A stretch of DNA of 64,000 nt from Gammaproteobacteria bacterium UBA2675. Lineage in GTDB: Bacteria; Pseudomonadota; Gammaproteobacteria; Pseudomonadales; Pseudohongiellaceae. Each line of letters starts with the position of its first letter. Within the stretch, counting starts at the first letter, position 1. The notes beneath the pieces were generated by a model. That model saw only the letters and a list, made by a program, of their open reading frames with translations, was not told the origin of the DNA and searched no databases. The position numbers were made by a program, and so were the translations under genes. The stretch spans positions 1-64,000 of the forward strand of contig DEMH01000012.1 of the NCBI GenBank assembly GCA_002354805.1, read 5' to 3'. This document shows positions 25,501-34,769 of this stretch, one piece after another.

Positions 25501-26523
25501 CTACATGGAGGCGGCGGCGGGCTCAGGTGTTTCCGGTTCGGCCCAGCGCTCTTTGATTTCCAGCAGTTCTGGCAGCTGCTGCAGGAACAGTTCCACCAGC
25601 TCAGGGTCGAAGTGCCGTCCAGCTTCTTCCTGAATCAGCGCGATAGCTTTTTCCACTGGCCAGGCCGGTTTGTAGGGGCGGGCGCTAACGAGTGCGTCGA
25701 ACACATCAGCAATCGCAACGATACGGGCTTCGACGGGTATTTCTTCGCCTTTCAGGCCGTGTGGATATCCTGATCCGTCCCATTTTTCATGATGATACAG
25801 GGCGATCTGGCGCGCTGTGTGCAGCAGGCCGGTGGATTGTTCGCCAATAATGTGGGCGCCAATAACGGGGTGCTGCTTCATGACGTCCCACTCGGCTGCA
25901 TCCAGTTTGCCTGGTTTGGCCAGAATAGCGTCAGGTATGCCGATTTTGCCGATGTCATGCATGGGGGCAGCGTGCAGCAGCTCTTCCTGAGCCGCCTCAG
26001 AGAAGCCAGCCGCTCTGGCCAGCACTCGGGAGAAGTGGCTCATGCGGATGACGTGCAGGCCAGTTTCGTTGTCTTTGTACTCGGCTGCCAGGCCCAGACG
26101 CTGCACGATCTGCAGGCGTGTCTCGCGCAGCTCATTGGTGTGTACCAGTGACAAATGAGTTTTTACACGGGCCCGGACTATAGCCGCGCTGATGGGTTTG
26201 GTGATGTAGTCCACAGCGCCACAGTCAAAGCCTTGTGTTTCGTCGGCTTCGTCGTTCAACGCGGTCACAAAAATGACGGGAATTCGGTGGGTCCGCGAAT
26301 TGGCCTTCAATTGCCGACAGGTATCGAAGCCGGTCAGTCCGGGCATCATCACATCCAGCAGAATAAGCTCAGGCTGCTCGCTTTCAGCCAGCTCCAGCGC
26401 CTTGCGGCCATCGCGGGCAAACAGTAATCGATAATCCTGCTGCAGAACCTGTCTGAGGACCTGCAAGTTGACGGGTTCATCGTCAACCAGCAGCAGAGTC
26501 GGTCGATCGGCAGAAATAGTCAT
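25501..26523 (-). CDS. Response regulator with HD-GYP c-di-GMP phosphodiesterase domain
   Basis: A 340-residue two-domain protein. The receiver domain (~8-125) has the acidic pocket Asp14/Asp15 and phospho-acceptor Asp57 (LLDVMMPG). The HD-GYP domain (~140-320) has His189-Asp190 (MHDIGKIG) and the GYP signature HHEKWDGSGYP (244-254), so it should hydrolyse c-di-GMP when phosphorylated. Its ATG overlaps the end of the hybrid kinase gene by 4 bases, making that kinase the likely phosphodonor. The product may act on motility through the YcgR-type brake encoded 5 kb away. Confidence 0.93.
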   Translation of the reverse strand: MTISADRPTLLLVDDEPVNLQVLRQVLQQDYRLLFARDGRKALELAESEQPELILLDVMMPGLTGFDTCRQLKANSRTHRIPVIFVTALNDEADETQGFDCGAVDYITKPISAAIVRARVKTHLSLVHTNELRETRLQIVQRLGLAAEYKDNETGLHVIRMSHFSRVLARAAGFSEAAQEELLHAAPMHDIGKIGIPDAILAKPGKLDAAEWDVMKQHPVIGAHIIGEQSTGLLHTARQIALYHHEKWDGSGYPHGLKGEEIPVEARIVAIADVFDALVSARPYKPAWPVEKAIALIQEEAGRHFDPELVELFLQQLPELLEIKERWAEPETPEPAAASM

Positions 26524-29219
26524 GATGTAGTACCGTGCTGATTCTTTTCGGTGTCCAGAATTTCAACGGCCTTGTCGAAATCAAAGTTGTCCAGAGCAGT
26601 AGTTAACTGACGTTGCAGCGACGCATTTAATCCCTTGGTGACTTGCTGCACGCTGCTTTCATTCAACTCGCCTCGACGCAGATCGTCGAGAAGCGTGTTG
26701 ATTGCCCCAAGGTGTGAGGCGGTGTCCGTGGTAGATTTCCGGGCGTCTTTAACCGGAGCGTCTAGTTCGGATTTTTCAGCGGCCTCCGGTGATGTAGCGG
26801 CTTCGCTCTGCGCCGTTGCGGCAACTTTTTCCAGCTCGTCTGCAATCTGGTCCATGACCTTTTGCTGGTCGCCTTCAGGCGCGGACTGCGCTGCTGAGAA
26901 TTCCAGCTTGTGGCACAGAGCGGCCAAGGTCTCCAGACCAAGATTGCCTGCGCTGCCTTTAAGCTTGTGCAGCAGCATCGAGAGCTTTTTTTGATCGCGG
27001 TGTTGGAGCAGGTGTCGCAGCATTTTACTTACTGACAGGTGGTTACTGACAAACGATTGCAAGGCTTTGCCCAGTGCTTCATCGGAGCCCCAGCGCTGCC
27101 ACGCCGCTTCTCTGTTGAAGTGACGCATCTCAGGTTTGTTGCTGGCCTCAAGGGCATCGCTGTTTGTCTTTTCAGCTGATCGACGTTGCTGATTGTTGTT
27201 AAGGCCGGCGTCAGTTCCGAGACCCATTACTTTTTCGATTTCATCGTTCAGTTGTGCACGATCCAGCGGTTTGGAAGCGAACCCGTTCATGCCTGCGTTG
27301 CGGGCTGCCTGGCGATCGCGGTCCATGACGCTGGCAGTGAGGGCGATAACAGCAGTGGGCTGTTGACCCGTTTCACGTTCATATTCCCGAATGGCTTTTG
27401 TGGCCTGCAGACCGTCCATCACCGGCATCTGCACGTCCATCAATACCAGGTCGAATTTAGTCTGTTTGTACGCTTCAACAGCTTCTTCGCCATTACTGGC
27501 CAGGACCACTTCGTGCCCGGCATTGCGCAGCGTAATTTTTAACAGCTCAAGATTTTCGGGCACGTCGTCAACAGCCAGCACTCGCAGGAACTGATTCTGG
27601 CTGTCGGCATTGCGGACCGGAGCTTCGGGCAGGCGGGCCTTTGGCAGAGGCAGTTTGACTGTGAACGTAGAACCAGTACCCGGTGTGCTCTCGGCAAAGA
27701 TGTCGCCTCCCATCAATTGTGCAAGCTGTAGAGCAATGGTTGTGCCCAGACCGGTGCCACCAAAGCGGCGGCTCATGGTGGCGTCGGCCTGCGCAAATGG
27801 ATCAAATATTGCTTCCAGTCGATCAGCGGCTATGCCTATGCCAGTATCCATGACACAAAGCGACACTTCTTTATCCGAGCCACTTACAAGCAGGACCACG
27901 CCGCCTTGCTCCGTGAATTTGACCGCGTTGCTCAACAAATTAAGCAGCACCTGCCGAACACGCAGCGGGTCGCCCAGGTAGACGTCGTTGTTCGCCTGAT
28001 ACTGCAGCTCCAGTGTGATGCCCTTGTTCTCTGCCTGCAGCGCAAGGACCTCTGTCGTGTCCTCACACAGCTGTCTCAGAGAAAATGCCTGAGCTTCCAG
28101 TTCAATGGCGCCGCGTTCAAGTTTAGCGGTGTCCAGGATGTCATTGAGCAGACGCAACAGGGATCGTGCCGAGCGATGCACGGTGCTGGCATGGCGATAC
28201 TGCTGCTCGTCCAGGGGCGTATCCAGCAGCAATTCGCTGAAGCCGATGATGGCATTCATCGGGGTGCGGATTTCGTGACTCATATTGGCAAGAAAGGTGC
28301 TTTTTGCCTCTGCAGCTCGCTCGGCCTGATCGCGTGCGCTGCGCAGATGCTGTTCGAGGATCTTGCGCTCATCAATATCCGCCAGCAGCCGGGCCTCGCT
28401 GTCCTGTACCTGATTCAACAGGTCGCGATAACGAAGGGCACCATTGGTGGCGGCTACAACAACGGTCAGTGCCAGCACGGCAAAGCCAATGCCCAGCGCC
28501 AGTGGGGTGTTGTCTGCCGATACGCCAAGTGTCAGTTGCTCATGGCCAACAAAACGGGCTGCCAGCATTCCGGTGTAGTGCATGCTGGTAATGGCAAAGC
28601 CCATGCCAATGCCGCCCAGGACCAGTGATGTGCTGGTCGCAAGATTCAAGAGCCGGCGCAGGCCATAATGCAGCCACAGTGCCAGCATGGCCATCACCAC
28701 GGCTACAACGATTGATACGCCGAACAGAACCGGGTCGTAGCGCAGGTCTGCCTCCATGCGCATAGCGAACATGCCGACGTAGTGCATTGCGCCAATGCCC
28801 GCTCCAACCAGCAGGCCGCCGAGCAGGATGACGGGCAGCGTCTGCCGTGAAGCGGAGAGTATGGACAAAGCTATGGCTGAGGCGAGCAAAGCGGGTAACA
28901 CGGAGGCGAGCGTCAGATATGGATCGTAGCTGACGGCTATTGGCAGCTGGAAAGACAGCATACCGATGAAATGCATTGCCCAAATGCCAAAGGCGAGTGT
29001 AACTGCACCTGACAGCAGGGCTATGCGCGCACTGGCTGGACTGGGTGCGTTACGACTCATACTGGCGAGTTGTAATGCGAAGCCCGAAGCCAGTATCGCA
29101 ACTACCAGAGACAGCAGCATCAGGCCAAATTGATGGTGACCCATCAATAGTTGTGACCGCTGATCGGTAGGGATGGAAAACAGACTGAGCAAAACAGGCT
29201 CCGGATGGTCCAGAAACAA
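26520..29219 (-). CDS. MHYT-domain hybrid sensor histidine kinase with REC and HPt domains
   Basis: An 899-residue inner-membrane protein. The N-terminal ~260 residues have seven or so helices with three MHYT-type motifs (AMHFIGM ~81-87, AMHYVGM ~144-150, SMHYTGM ~212-218), a module proposed to sense O2, CO or NO through a metal. The kinase core follows: His315 in SHEIRTP, then the HATPase. A receiver domain lies at ~535-655 (LVLMDVQMPVMDG), an HPt domain near residue 760 (LLHKLKGSAGN) and a tail. The HPt could pass phosphate to the overlapping downstream HD-GYP regulator. Confidence 0.9.
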   Translation of the reverse strand: MFLDHPEPVLLSLFSIPTDQRSQLLMGHHQFGLMLLSLVVAILASGFALQLASMSRNAPSPASARIALLSGAVTLAFGIWAMHFIGMLSFQLPIAVSYDPYLTLASVLPALLASAIALSILSASRQTLPVILLGGLLVGAGIGAMHYVGMFAMRMEADLRYDPVLFGVSIVVAVVMAMLALWLHYGLRRLLNLATSTSLVLGGIGMGFAITSMHYTGMLAARFVGHEQLTLGVSADNTPLALGIGFAVLALTVVVAATNGALRYRDLLNQVQDSEARLLADIDERKILEQHLRSARDQAERAAEAKSTFLANMSHEIRTPMNAIIGFSELLLDTPLDEQQYRHASTVHRSARSLLRLLNDILDTAKLERGAIELEAQAFSLRQLCEDTTEVLALQAENKGITLELQYQANNDVYLGDPLRVRQVLLNLLSNAVKFTEQGGVVLLVSGSDKEVSLCVMDTGIGIAADRLEAIFDPFAQADATMSRRFGGTGLGTTIALQLAQLMGGDIFAESTPGTGSTFTVKLPLPKARLPEAPVRNADSQNQFLRVLAVDDVPENLELLKITLRNAGHEVVLASNGEEAVEAYKQTKFDLVLMDVQMPVMDGLQATKAIREYERETGQQPTAVIALTASVMDRDRQAARNAGMNGFASKPLDRAQLNDEIEKVMGLGTDAGLNNNQQRRSAEKTNSDALEASNKPEMRHFNREAAWQRWGSDEALGKALQSFVSNHLSVSKMLRHLLQHRDQKKLSMLLHKLKGSAGNLGLETLAALCHKLEFSAAQSAPEGDQQKVMDQIADELEKVAATAQSEAATSPEAAEKSELDAPVKDARKSTTDTASHLGAINTLLDDLRRGELNESSVQQVTKGLNASLQRQLTTALDNFDFDKAVEILDTEKNQHGTTS

Positions 29220-29325
29220 AACTCACACGATAGAATATAAAGTACGTCGGCAGACGTATCGCAAAGTTTAATCTGGAGGAAAAAGGCTCAGACTAATCTG
29301 AATTGCGCAGGGTGTAAATCCGGAG

Positions 29326-29562
29326 CTAGCGGGCGGCTGCGTGGCAGGCCATGTGCTGTATGACGCCAGGCTTCTGACAGGCCAGTTTGCAAATGCGGTA
29401 CTGGTACTGTCGGGCGCTGGGATCGAGCTCGCTGGCTTCATCAATAGCCGCTTCCAGGTCGGCTTGTGCCGCTCTGCGGGTCAGATAGGGGCCGGAGATG
29501 TTGACCTGAAGTGCGGGTTCTTCGGGGTCAGTCGCTACGATATAAAAATTTTCCAGATTCAT
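29326..29562 (-). CDS. Small hypothetical protein
   Basis: 78 residues beginning MNLENFYIVATDPEEPALQV. It has no known domain, and the tail carries four Cys/His residues (CKLACQ, HMACH). No strong ribosome-binding site precedes ATG 29562. The composition is protein-like and the frame lies between two well-supported genes, so it is kept, but it may not be expressed. Confidence 0.45.
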   Translation of the reverse strand: MNLENFYIVATDPEEPALQVNISGPYLTRRAAQADLEAAIDEASELDPSARQYQYRICKLACQKPGVIQHMACHAAAR

Positions 29563-29817
29563 CGCTACTACACGTTGTCTTTCATGAAGAGAACGGCTGC
29601 AAAGCCAATTTATTTCGGTGTGGCTGGCTTGTGGCCGGCGACCGATAATGGCGCGGTATTATCCGCCTTTATTTTGCCTTCGCATAGCCCTGTTACACAC
29701 TTTTTTGCTGATTTCCTTTACAACACCGATTATCAGCATCCGGTCCTGAACACAGGCTGAATCACCTGACGGAAATCACCATTTACAGCCGCCGCGTGGC
29801 AGAGTAATCTGCGCGGC

Positions 29818-31143
29818 GTGTCTGCGATCAGTATCATCATTCCGGTATTCAACGAGTCACTGGCTATACGTCGCCAGCTTCCTGCTTTGTATCGGCTGAA
29901 ACAGGCGGGTCATGAGTTGATAATTGCCGATGGTGGCAGTCATGACGACTCCTTGCAAGTGGCGGGCGATGTCGCTGACCATATAATTGTCACTACACCG
30001 CCAGGTCGTGCCCGACAGATGGCCGCAGGCATCGAATTAGCCAGCCACGACATCCTGCTGTTCCTCCATATCGATACAATTTTGCCGGAAGCGGCAGCGC
30101 AGCTGATTACCTTGGGGCTGCAGAGCAGCGGCCGGCTTTGGGGCCGGTTTGACGTGCATCTCGATGGTGAGTCCAGGGGCTTGCCTATGGTCGCCTGGCT
30201 GATGAACTTGCGGTCGCGGCTGACATCAGTGGCAACGGGCGACCAGGCCATCTTTGTGAGTCGCGAGCTGTTGGATCGTGTCGGAGGCATGCCGGATATG
30301 CCCTTGATGGAAGACATTGCCCTGAGCAAGCGGCTGCGCCGATCTGGCAGGCCCTTGAATATCAAGGTCAGAGCCATCAGCTCAGGGCGCCGATGGGACC
30401 GGCATGGGCTCTGGAAAACTATCGGATTGATGTGGTGGCTGCGCCTGATGTACGTATTGGGTGTCTCGCCCGCAAGACTGCATCAGCGATATTACGGGCA
30501 GATGCGCCGACACGAATGCGATCGCGCCAGGTTGTTGTTATTTGCCAAGACGCCACGCCAGGGCCAGGTTAAAACACGCCTGCAGCCATTACTGGGGGAA
30601 GAAGGGGCGCTGCGTCTGCATCAGCAGCTGATAGCACGGGCATGGCGGGAGCTGGGCCATCAAACCCTGCTGCCGGCGCAATTGTGGGCGTCTGAACCGG
30701 GGCAAGAGGCGTTCTTTGAGGGGCTGGGAGCTGCGGGATTTGTTTTTTATCAATCCGGCGCGAGTCTGGGCGAGAGAATGGCACACGCTGCGCAGCACAC
30801 GCTGGCGCACATGGAAGCAGTGGTGATCGTGGGTTCGGATTGTCCGTCGGTTGACCTGCCATATGTCAGGCAGGCACTGGACTGCCTGAGGCAGGGTGTG
30901 CCGGTTGTGCTGGGACCCGCCGAGGACGGAGGTTATGTCCTTATCGGCTTGTCGGCACCGCTTGCGAGTGAGACGCTGACTGCTCTATTTTCAGAAATCA
31001 CATGGGGAAGCGGTCAGGTTATGGAGCAGACCCGGCAGCGATTGAAGTCGGCAGGGATATCCTGGGCCGAGCTGGAACCGCGCTGGGATGTCGATCGCCC
31101 TGAGGATCTGACGAGGTTGGAGGCGCTGCTGGCTGAAAGCTAA
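29818..31143 (+). CDS. Fused two-domain glycosyltransferase, TIGR04283 + DUF2064 (TIGR04282) types
   Basis: A 441-residue protein from GTG 29818. The N-terminal half (~1-225) is a GT2-type transferase (ISIIIPVFNES, LIIADGGSHDDS, HIDTILPE) matching the arsenosugar-biosynthesis-associated TIGR04283 group. The C-terminal half (~235-441) is a DUF2064 nucleotidyl/glycosyltransferase-like domain (LLLFAKTPRQGQVKTRL, VIVGSDCPS, GPAEDGGYVLIGL). The two are often neighbours or fused. A role in arsenosugar synthesis is suggested by the family name only; the arsC-like gene 32 kb away is not linked. Its 3' end overlaps the convergent ycgR gene by 4 bases. Confidence 0.85.
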   Translation: MSAISIIIPVFNESLAIRRQLPALYRLKQAGHELIIADGGSHDDSLQVAGDVADHIIVTTPPGRARQMAAGIELASHDILLFLHIDTILPEAAAQLITLGLQSSGRLWGRFDVHLDGESRGLPMVAWLMNLRSRLTSVATGDQAIFVSRELLDRVGGMPDMPLMEDIALSKRLRRSGRPLNIKVRAISSGRRWDRHGLWKTIGLMWWLRLMYVLGVSPARLHQRYYGQMRRHECDRARLLLFAKTPRQGQVKTRLQPLLGEEGALRLHQQLIARAWRELGHQTLLPAQLWASEPGQEAFFEGLGAAGFVFYQSGASLGERMAHAAQHTLAHMEAVVIVGSDCPSVDLPYVRQALDCLRQGVPVVLGPAEDGGYVLIGLSAPLASETLTALFSEITWGSGQVMEQTRQRLKSAGISWAELEPRWDVDRPEDLTRLEALLAES

Positions 31144-31847
31144 TCGACGATACTGTTGCGTTGCAGCTGGGTGACAAAGCGGTTAATGCTGACCTGATCC
31201 TGGCGGCCCAGATTCCCGAACTGGAATCCACAGATAGTCTGATTGGTTTCCTGCGCGAATTGTGAGTAAACCGCCTCGACGGGGCAATCAAGGGTATGTT
31301 CAACCAGAGCCAATTCCATTTTTGCCTGCATCGACTCCAGCATTTCGAAGTCTGGCTTAAGCCTTCCTTCCACGACAACCCGGAATCCGGTGGCCGACAT
31401 GTTCTGTAACCGCCCTTTGACCTTGGGAAGTTCATTTTTACGAGTCAAAACGACGTCTGTTGACATCGTTGTCGGGACCCAGGCACGGAATGCATCACGT
31501 CGCTGCAGATAAAGCAATCGTTCCGGAAATGCGACTTCGTAGAATTCACCATCGCGATCGACGCCAACCCGCTTAACCACCAGGTCCTTGGCGTGAACAC
31601 GAATTCCATTGATGGAAGCGTAGATTGCAAATGGGTCTCCCTCAATTGCCCGCTTGTGTGCAACCGGCAGTGAAAATTCATCGAGGTGAAACACTTTTTC
31701 GCGCAGATTGACGTGCAGTACGATAGTGCTGAACGGAGTCGTCAGTGACTGGAACTGGATATTGATGGGAGAGCGGTCAGCCTGTAATGTCCTGAGCACA
31801 CTAAAAATATCGCCCGCCGAGGTGTAGTATCGTTCACTGCCTGTCAT
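31140..31847 (-). CDS. ycgR: YcgR-type flagellar brake protein (PilZ, c-di-GMP receptor)
   Basis: A 235-residue protein with a YcgR N-terminal domain (~10-115) and a PilZ domain (~120-230). PilZ c-di-GMP-binding residues are visible: the RRDAFR arginines and the NMSATGF motif (the D/NxSxxG element). High c-di-GMP would let the protein bind the motor and slow swimming. It sits beside flgN, flgM and flgA, the Pseudomonas-type arrangement in which its orthologue is called FlgZ. Confidence 0.9.
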   Translation of the reverse strand: MTGSERYYTSAGDIFSVLRTLQADRSPINIQFQSLTTPFSTIVLHVNLREKVFHLDEFSLPVAHKRAIEGDPFAIYASINGIRVHAKDLVVKRVGVDRDGEFYEVAFPERLLYLQRRDAFRAWVPTTMSTDVVLTRKNELPKVKGRLQNMSATGFRVVVEGRLKPDFEMLESMQAKMELALVEHTLDCPVEAVYSQFAQETNQTICGFQFGNLGRQDQVSINRFVTQLQRNSIVD

Positions 31848-31864
31848 GGTATGTCCGTTGTTAT

Positions 31865-32338
31865 TCAGGCATTGCCAAGATCGCGTTTGATGGTGCTAGA
31901 ACCGGTGGTGCCATGGCTATTGTAAACATTCTCCAGCGGTTGGGAACCATGAAGAATCGCCAGTGCACGCTGGGTGTTAAGCTTGCTGCGGTGCACGATT
32001 ATTTTGTTGGTTTCACTCAACTCGCGGCATTGTTGCAGCCGGTGCTCAATTGCATCAAGCAGGTCAACCGCGTGAGAACTGTTCTGTTTGAGCAGTGCTT
32101 TAAGCTGGGTCAGGCTGGTCTGGCTGGCAGGCAGGCCAGCCTTCTGTAGAAGTTGCCGGCGTCGGAAATCATTGTTTTCGATGGCACCCAGCAGCGTTTG
32201 TTTTTTTTGCAGCAGGCTGTTGAGCTGATCCAGGTCCCGCTTTTCCAGACAACTACGCTCCGCCTGCAGTACTTCGTACAAGGCATCCAGTTTTTCGCGG
32301 TCATCTTGCAGCAGGTGCTGCAGTTCGTTGTCGCTCAT
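31865..32338 (-). CDS. flgN: FlgN-family flagellar export chaperone
   Basis: A 157-residue helical protein with long amphipathic helices (LLQDDREKLDALYEVLQAER, then LDQLNSLLQKKQTLLGAIEN), and a C-terminal tail typical of FlgN. FlgN binds hook-associated proteins FlgK and FlgL and carries them to the export apparatus. It follows flgM by 9 bases in the leftward operon flgM-flgN-ycgR. Confidence 0.88.
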   Translation of the reverse strand: MSDNELQHLLQDDREKLDALYEVLQAERSCLEKRDLDQLNSLLQKKQTLLGAIENNDFRRRQLLQKAGLPASQTSLTQLKALLKQNSSHAVDLLDAIEHRLQQCRELSETNKIIVHRSKLNTQRALAILHGSQPLENVYNSHGTTGSSTIKRDLGNA

Positions 32339-32347
32339 GCAATCCGT

Positions 32348-32674
32348 TTACAGGTTTTTCTCGAACGCCAGGATCTTGTCAGCAAGCCGAAGGCTGTCAA
32401 CTGAATAGTTACCGGACTGTATCTTGTCACGCAGTTCACTGACACGCGCCGCGTCAGTATCTGGCAGTGCACGAACGCTGCTTTCCAGCGCCTGCAGGTC
32501 AGTGGCACGGCTGCTGATCGAGACAGCATCCACTGCCTGGCTTTGAGCTTCGCCCTGAGAGTCGGTACGGCTGTGGCTGGTGTTGGCGCCAGTGGCTGCC
32601 TGACCGTCAGTCTGCTTGACAGTTGAACGACTGTCCGGAGCAGATGAAGAATTGCCGATCGATGAAATAGCCAT
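32348..32674 (-). CDS. flgM: FlgM, anti-sigma-28 factor
   Basis: A 108-residue protein from ATG 32674; a TTG two codons earlier is less likely. The disordered N-terminal half is rich in S, T and Q, and the C-terminal sigma-28-binding region (~55-105) reads VDAVSISSRATDLQALES, then ARVSELRDKIQSGNY and LADKIL, as in FlgM. FlgM holds FliA inactive until the hook is finished, then is exported. A sigma-28 promoter at 32773-32799 reads into it, giving feedback control. Confidence 0.9.
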   Translation of the reverse strand: MAISSIGNSSSAPDSRSTVKQTDGQAATGANTSHSRTDSQGEAQSQAVDAVSISSRATDLQALESSVRALPDTDAARVSELRDKIQSGNYSVDSLRLADKILAFEKNL

Positions 32675-32772
32675 AATCAAATACCTGTAATTAGCTGTCA
32701 GATGCTGTCAGATGCTGTCAGGAGACAGCGTTTAACGAGCTTCTCAAAAAGAGTATTACCTTCCTGACCAAT

Positions 32773-32799
32773 GTAACGGCCGATAAATGTCTAACTTTA
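32773..32799 (-). promoter_or_regulatory. Sigma-28 promoter of flgM
   Basis: On the minus strand: TAAAGTTA, 11-base spacer, GCCGTTAC. The -35 matches TAAAGTTT except for its last base, and the -10 matches GCCGATAA in 6 of 8 positions with the correct spacer. It lies ~98 bases upstream of the flgM ATG. The leader between contains GCTGTCA three times at 10-base spacing (32694-32720). Confidence 0.8.
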
Positions 32800-32829
32800 G
32801 TGTTTTTGATGTGTTTTTGTCGTGTTGCG

Positions 32830-33582
32830 TCAAAAAACCACCTCTGCCTCGCCTTCAGCGATCACGATGGCCTGTACGACACGTCCCGAGCGGTCATTGC
32901 GGACGGGTATCTGCCGCCCCTGCTGACCATCCTGCATCGCCGTGCCAGTGTGACGAATGCTGACGCTACCCCGGCTTGCCGTGAGGACTACTGTGTCGCC
33001 GCGCCTGACCAGCGTCGGGGCCTCTAATATGTCCAGCGTCAAGGCATCGCCCGGGCGCAATGAACGCCGCAATACCTGTCCAACTACAGGTTCGGTCGAT
33101 TCGAGTATCTGGCCGCGAATCTGGCTGACATCCCGCTCTTCCAGCACGACGTCCGGCGGATTGATGCGCGCGCCGCGCTCCAGAGCTCTCGAGCTTACAG
33201 CGATTTCTCTATAAACCTTTACCTGTGCCGCCACATGGCGCGTCCAGGGGGCGTTGTCACTACAACTAACCCTGACGGTCACCCGGCCCCCGGTGTTTCC
33301 GGAACCCAGCGAGTTGAGGCTACTCTCCAGAGGTACCTGACACACTGGAATCTGCAGCCTGGGATCAATGGACGCCATTTCGATTTCTACACGATCGCCC
33401 TGATCCGACCAGTTTGACTGTAGTGCCTGATAGGCAGCGTCCAGCAGCTGCTGCGCGCCCGATGATGTCTGCGCCAATGCCGAAACTGGCACCCAAAGCA
33501 GCATCATGGCGGCAAATAAGTGCCGCGCCACCGCGTTAATAACGGCAGTATGCGAGAAAATATTAGTGCTAACAAGCTTCAT
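32830..33582 (-). CDS. flgA: FlgA, P-ring assembly chaperone
   Basis: A 250-residue periplasmic protein from ATG 33582 (an in-frame start at 33744 would add 54 atypical residues). The signal peptide ends in PVSALAQ. The C-terminal SAF-like domain has REIAVSSRALERGARINPPD, EPVVGQVLRRSLRPGDALTL and VRRGDTVVL, all typical of FlgA. FlgA helps FlgI assemble the P ring. It is transcribed leftward toward flgM, from the region opposite cheV. Confidence 0.9.
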   Translation of the reverse strand: MKLVSTNIFSHTAVINAVARHLFAAMMLLWVPVSALAQTSSGAQQLLDAAYQALQSNWSDQGDRVEIEMASIDPRLQIPVCQVPLESSLNSLGSGNTGGRVTVRVSCSDNAPWTRHVAAQVKVYREIAVSSRALERGARINPPDVVLEERDVSQIRGQILESTEPVVGQVLRRSLRPGDALTLDILEAPTLVRRGDTVVLTASRGSVSIRHTGTAMQDGQQGRQIPVRNDRSGRVVQAIVIAEGEAEVVF

Positions 33583-33666
33583 ACTGTCAAAACCCTGACG
33601 CTTTTTTGTCATCGACGGCCAGGAATAGGCCGAAATTGGTCTGTTATTGATTTCTTTAGTAAAGAA

Positions 33667-33682
33667 AGCAAAAAACATGCCG
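33667..33682 (-). promoter_or_regulatory. Candidate sigma-54 promoter for flgA
   Basis: On the minus strand CGGCAT-N5-TTGCT, with the GG and GC elements 12 bases apart as required for -24/-12. It departs from TGGCAC at two positions. It lies 85 bases before the flgA ATG. FleQ in this window would be the activator. Confidence 0.45.
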
Positions 33683-33830
33683 CTAAGCATTGCCGGGGAA
33701 AGTGGGGCGGTTAGCGTGGGTATGGCGTGCATTAATTTTTGCACTTATGAAACGCGACATCCTGTCGATATAAAGAAAAGACAGGGCTCAGGCCCGCTAC
33801 ATTAGCGAATCTACACCGCAGGAGACTGAG

Positions 33831-34763
33831 ATGGCAGGCGTATTGGACAGTGTTAACCAACGAACCCAGCTGGTTGGCCAGAACCGTCTGGAGCTGCTGA
33901 TGTTCCGACTCAACGGCAGACAGGTCTACGGCATCAACGTATTCAAAGTCAAAGAGGTACTGCCTTGCCCACCGCTGAGCGTGCTGCCGCACAGCAGTCA
34001 TGTGGTGCGGGGCGTTGCCTACGTGCGTGGCCGCACCATTTCCATCATGGATCTTAATGCGGCCACCGGCGGTCGGCCGCTGCAGGATGTGGACAAGTGC
34101 TTCATTATCATCACTGAATACAACAACTCCGTGCAGGGCTTCCTCGTCCAGGGAGTCGACCGTATCGTCAATCTCAACTGGGAAGCCATCAGTTCACCCC
34201 CCAAGGGCTCCGGTCGGGCGCACTACCTGACGGCGGTCACCGAGGTGGAAGGCAAACTGGTCGAGATTCTTGACGTAGAGCGTATCCTTGCCGAGGTATC
34301 GCCTGCCACCGTGGGTCTTAGCGATGCCCTGATCGACAGTGGCAAGCGTGGAACCGAACTGAACACGGTTCTGATTGTTGACGACTCAAGCGTTGCCCGC
34401 GCTCAGATCCGCAAATGCTGCGAAGCGCTGGGTCTGCAGACTGTGGTGCTCAATGACGGCAAGCAGGCACTGAATCATCTGCGCGGCATGTTGGATGAGG
34501 GAATTAACCCCATCGACAAGTACATCCTGGTTATTTCCGATATCGAGATGCCGGAAATGGATGGCTACACACTGACGGCCTCCATCAAGAACCATCCGGA
34601 CATGGGCAAACTGCATGTCATGCTGCATACGTCACTCAGTGGTGTGTTCAACCAGGCCATGGTGGAGAAGGTAGGCGCGGACGATTTTCTGGCCAAGTTC
34701 CACCCGGATGAGCTTGCCAAACGAGTTCTGAAGCAACTGGAGCTGCGTCAGCCAGCCGCCTGA
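33831..34763 (+). CDS. cheV: CheV chemotaxis coupling protein (CheW + receiver)
   Basis: A 310-residue protein: a CheW-like domain (~10-160; LLMFRLNGRQVYGINVFKVK) and a receiver (~182-305; VLIVDDSSVARAQIRK, then VISDIEMPEMDGYTLT with the phospho-acceptor Asp). It couples chemoreceptors to CheA and modulates adaptation. GGAG 8 bases upstream of ATG 33831 supports the start. cheV-cheR-flgB is a conserved order in Pseudomonas-type flagellar loci. Confidence 0.95.
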   Translation: MAGVLDSVNQRTQLVGQNRLELLMFRLNGRQVYGINVFKVKEVLPCPPLSVLPHSSHVVRGVAYVRGRTISIMDLNAATGGRPLQDVDKCFIIITEYNNSVQGFLVQGVDRIVNLNWEAISSPPKGSGRAHYLTAVTEVEGKLVEILDVERILAEVSPATVGLSDALIDSGKRGTELNTVLIVDDSSVARAQIRKCCEALGLQTVVLNDGKQALNHLRGMLDEGINPIDKYILVISDIEMPEMDGYTLTASIKNHPDMGKLHVMLHTSLSGVFNQAMVEKVGADDFLAKFHPDELAKRVLKQLELRQPAA

Positions 34764-34769
34764 GACACG

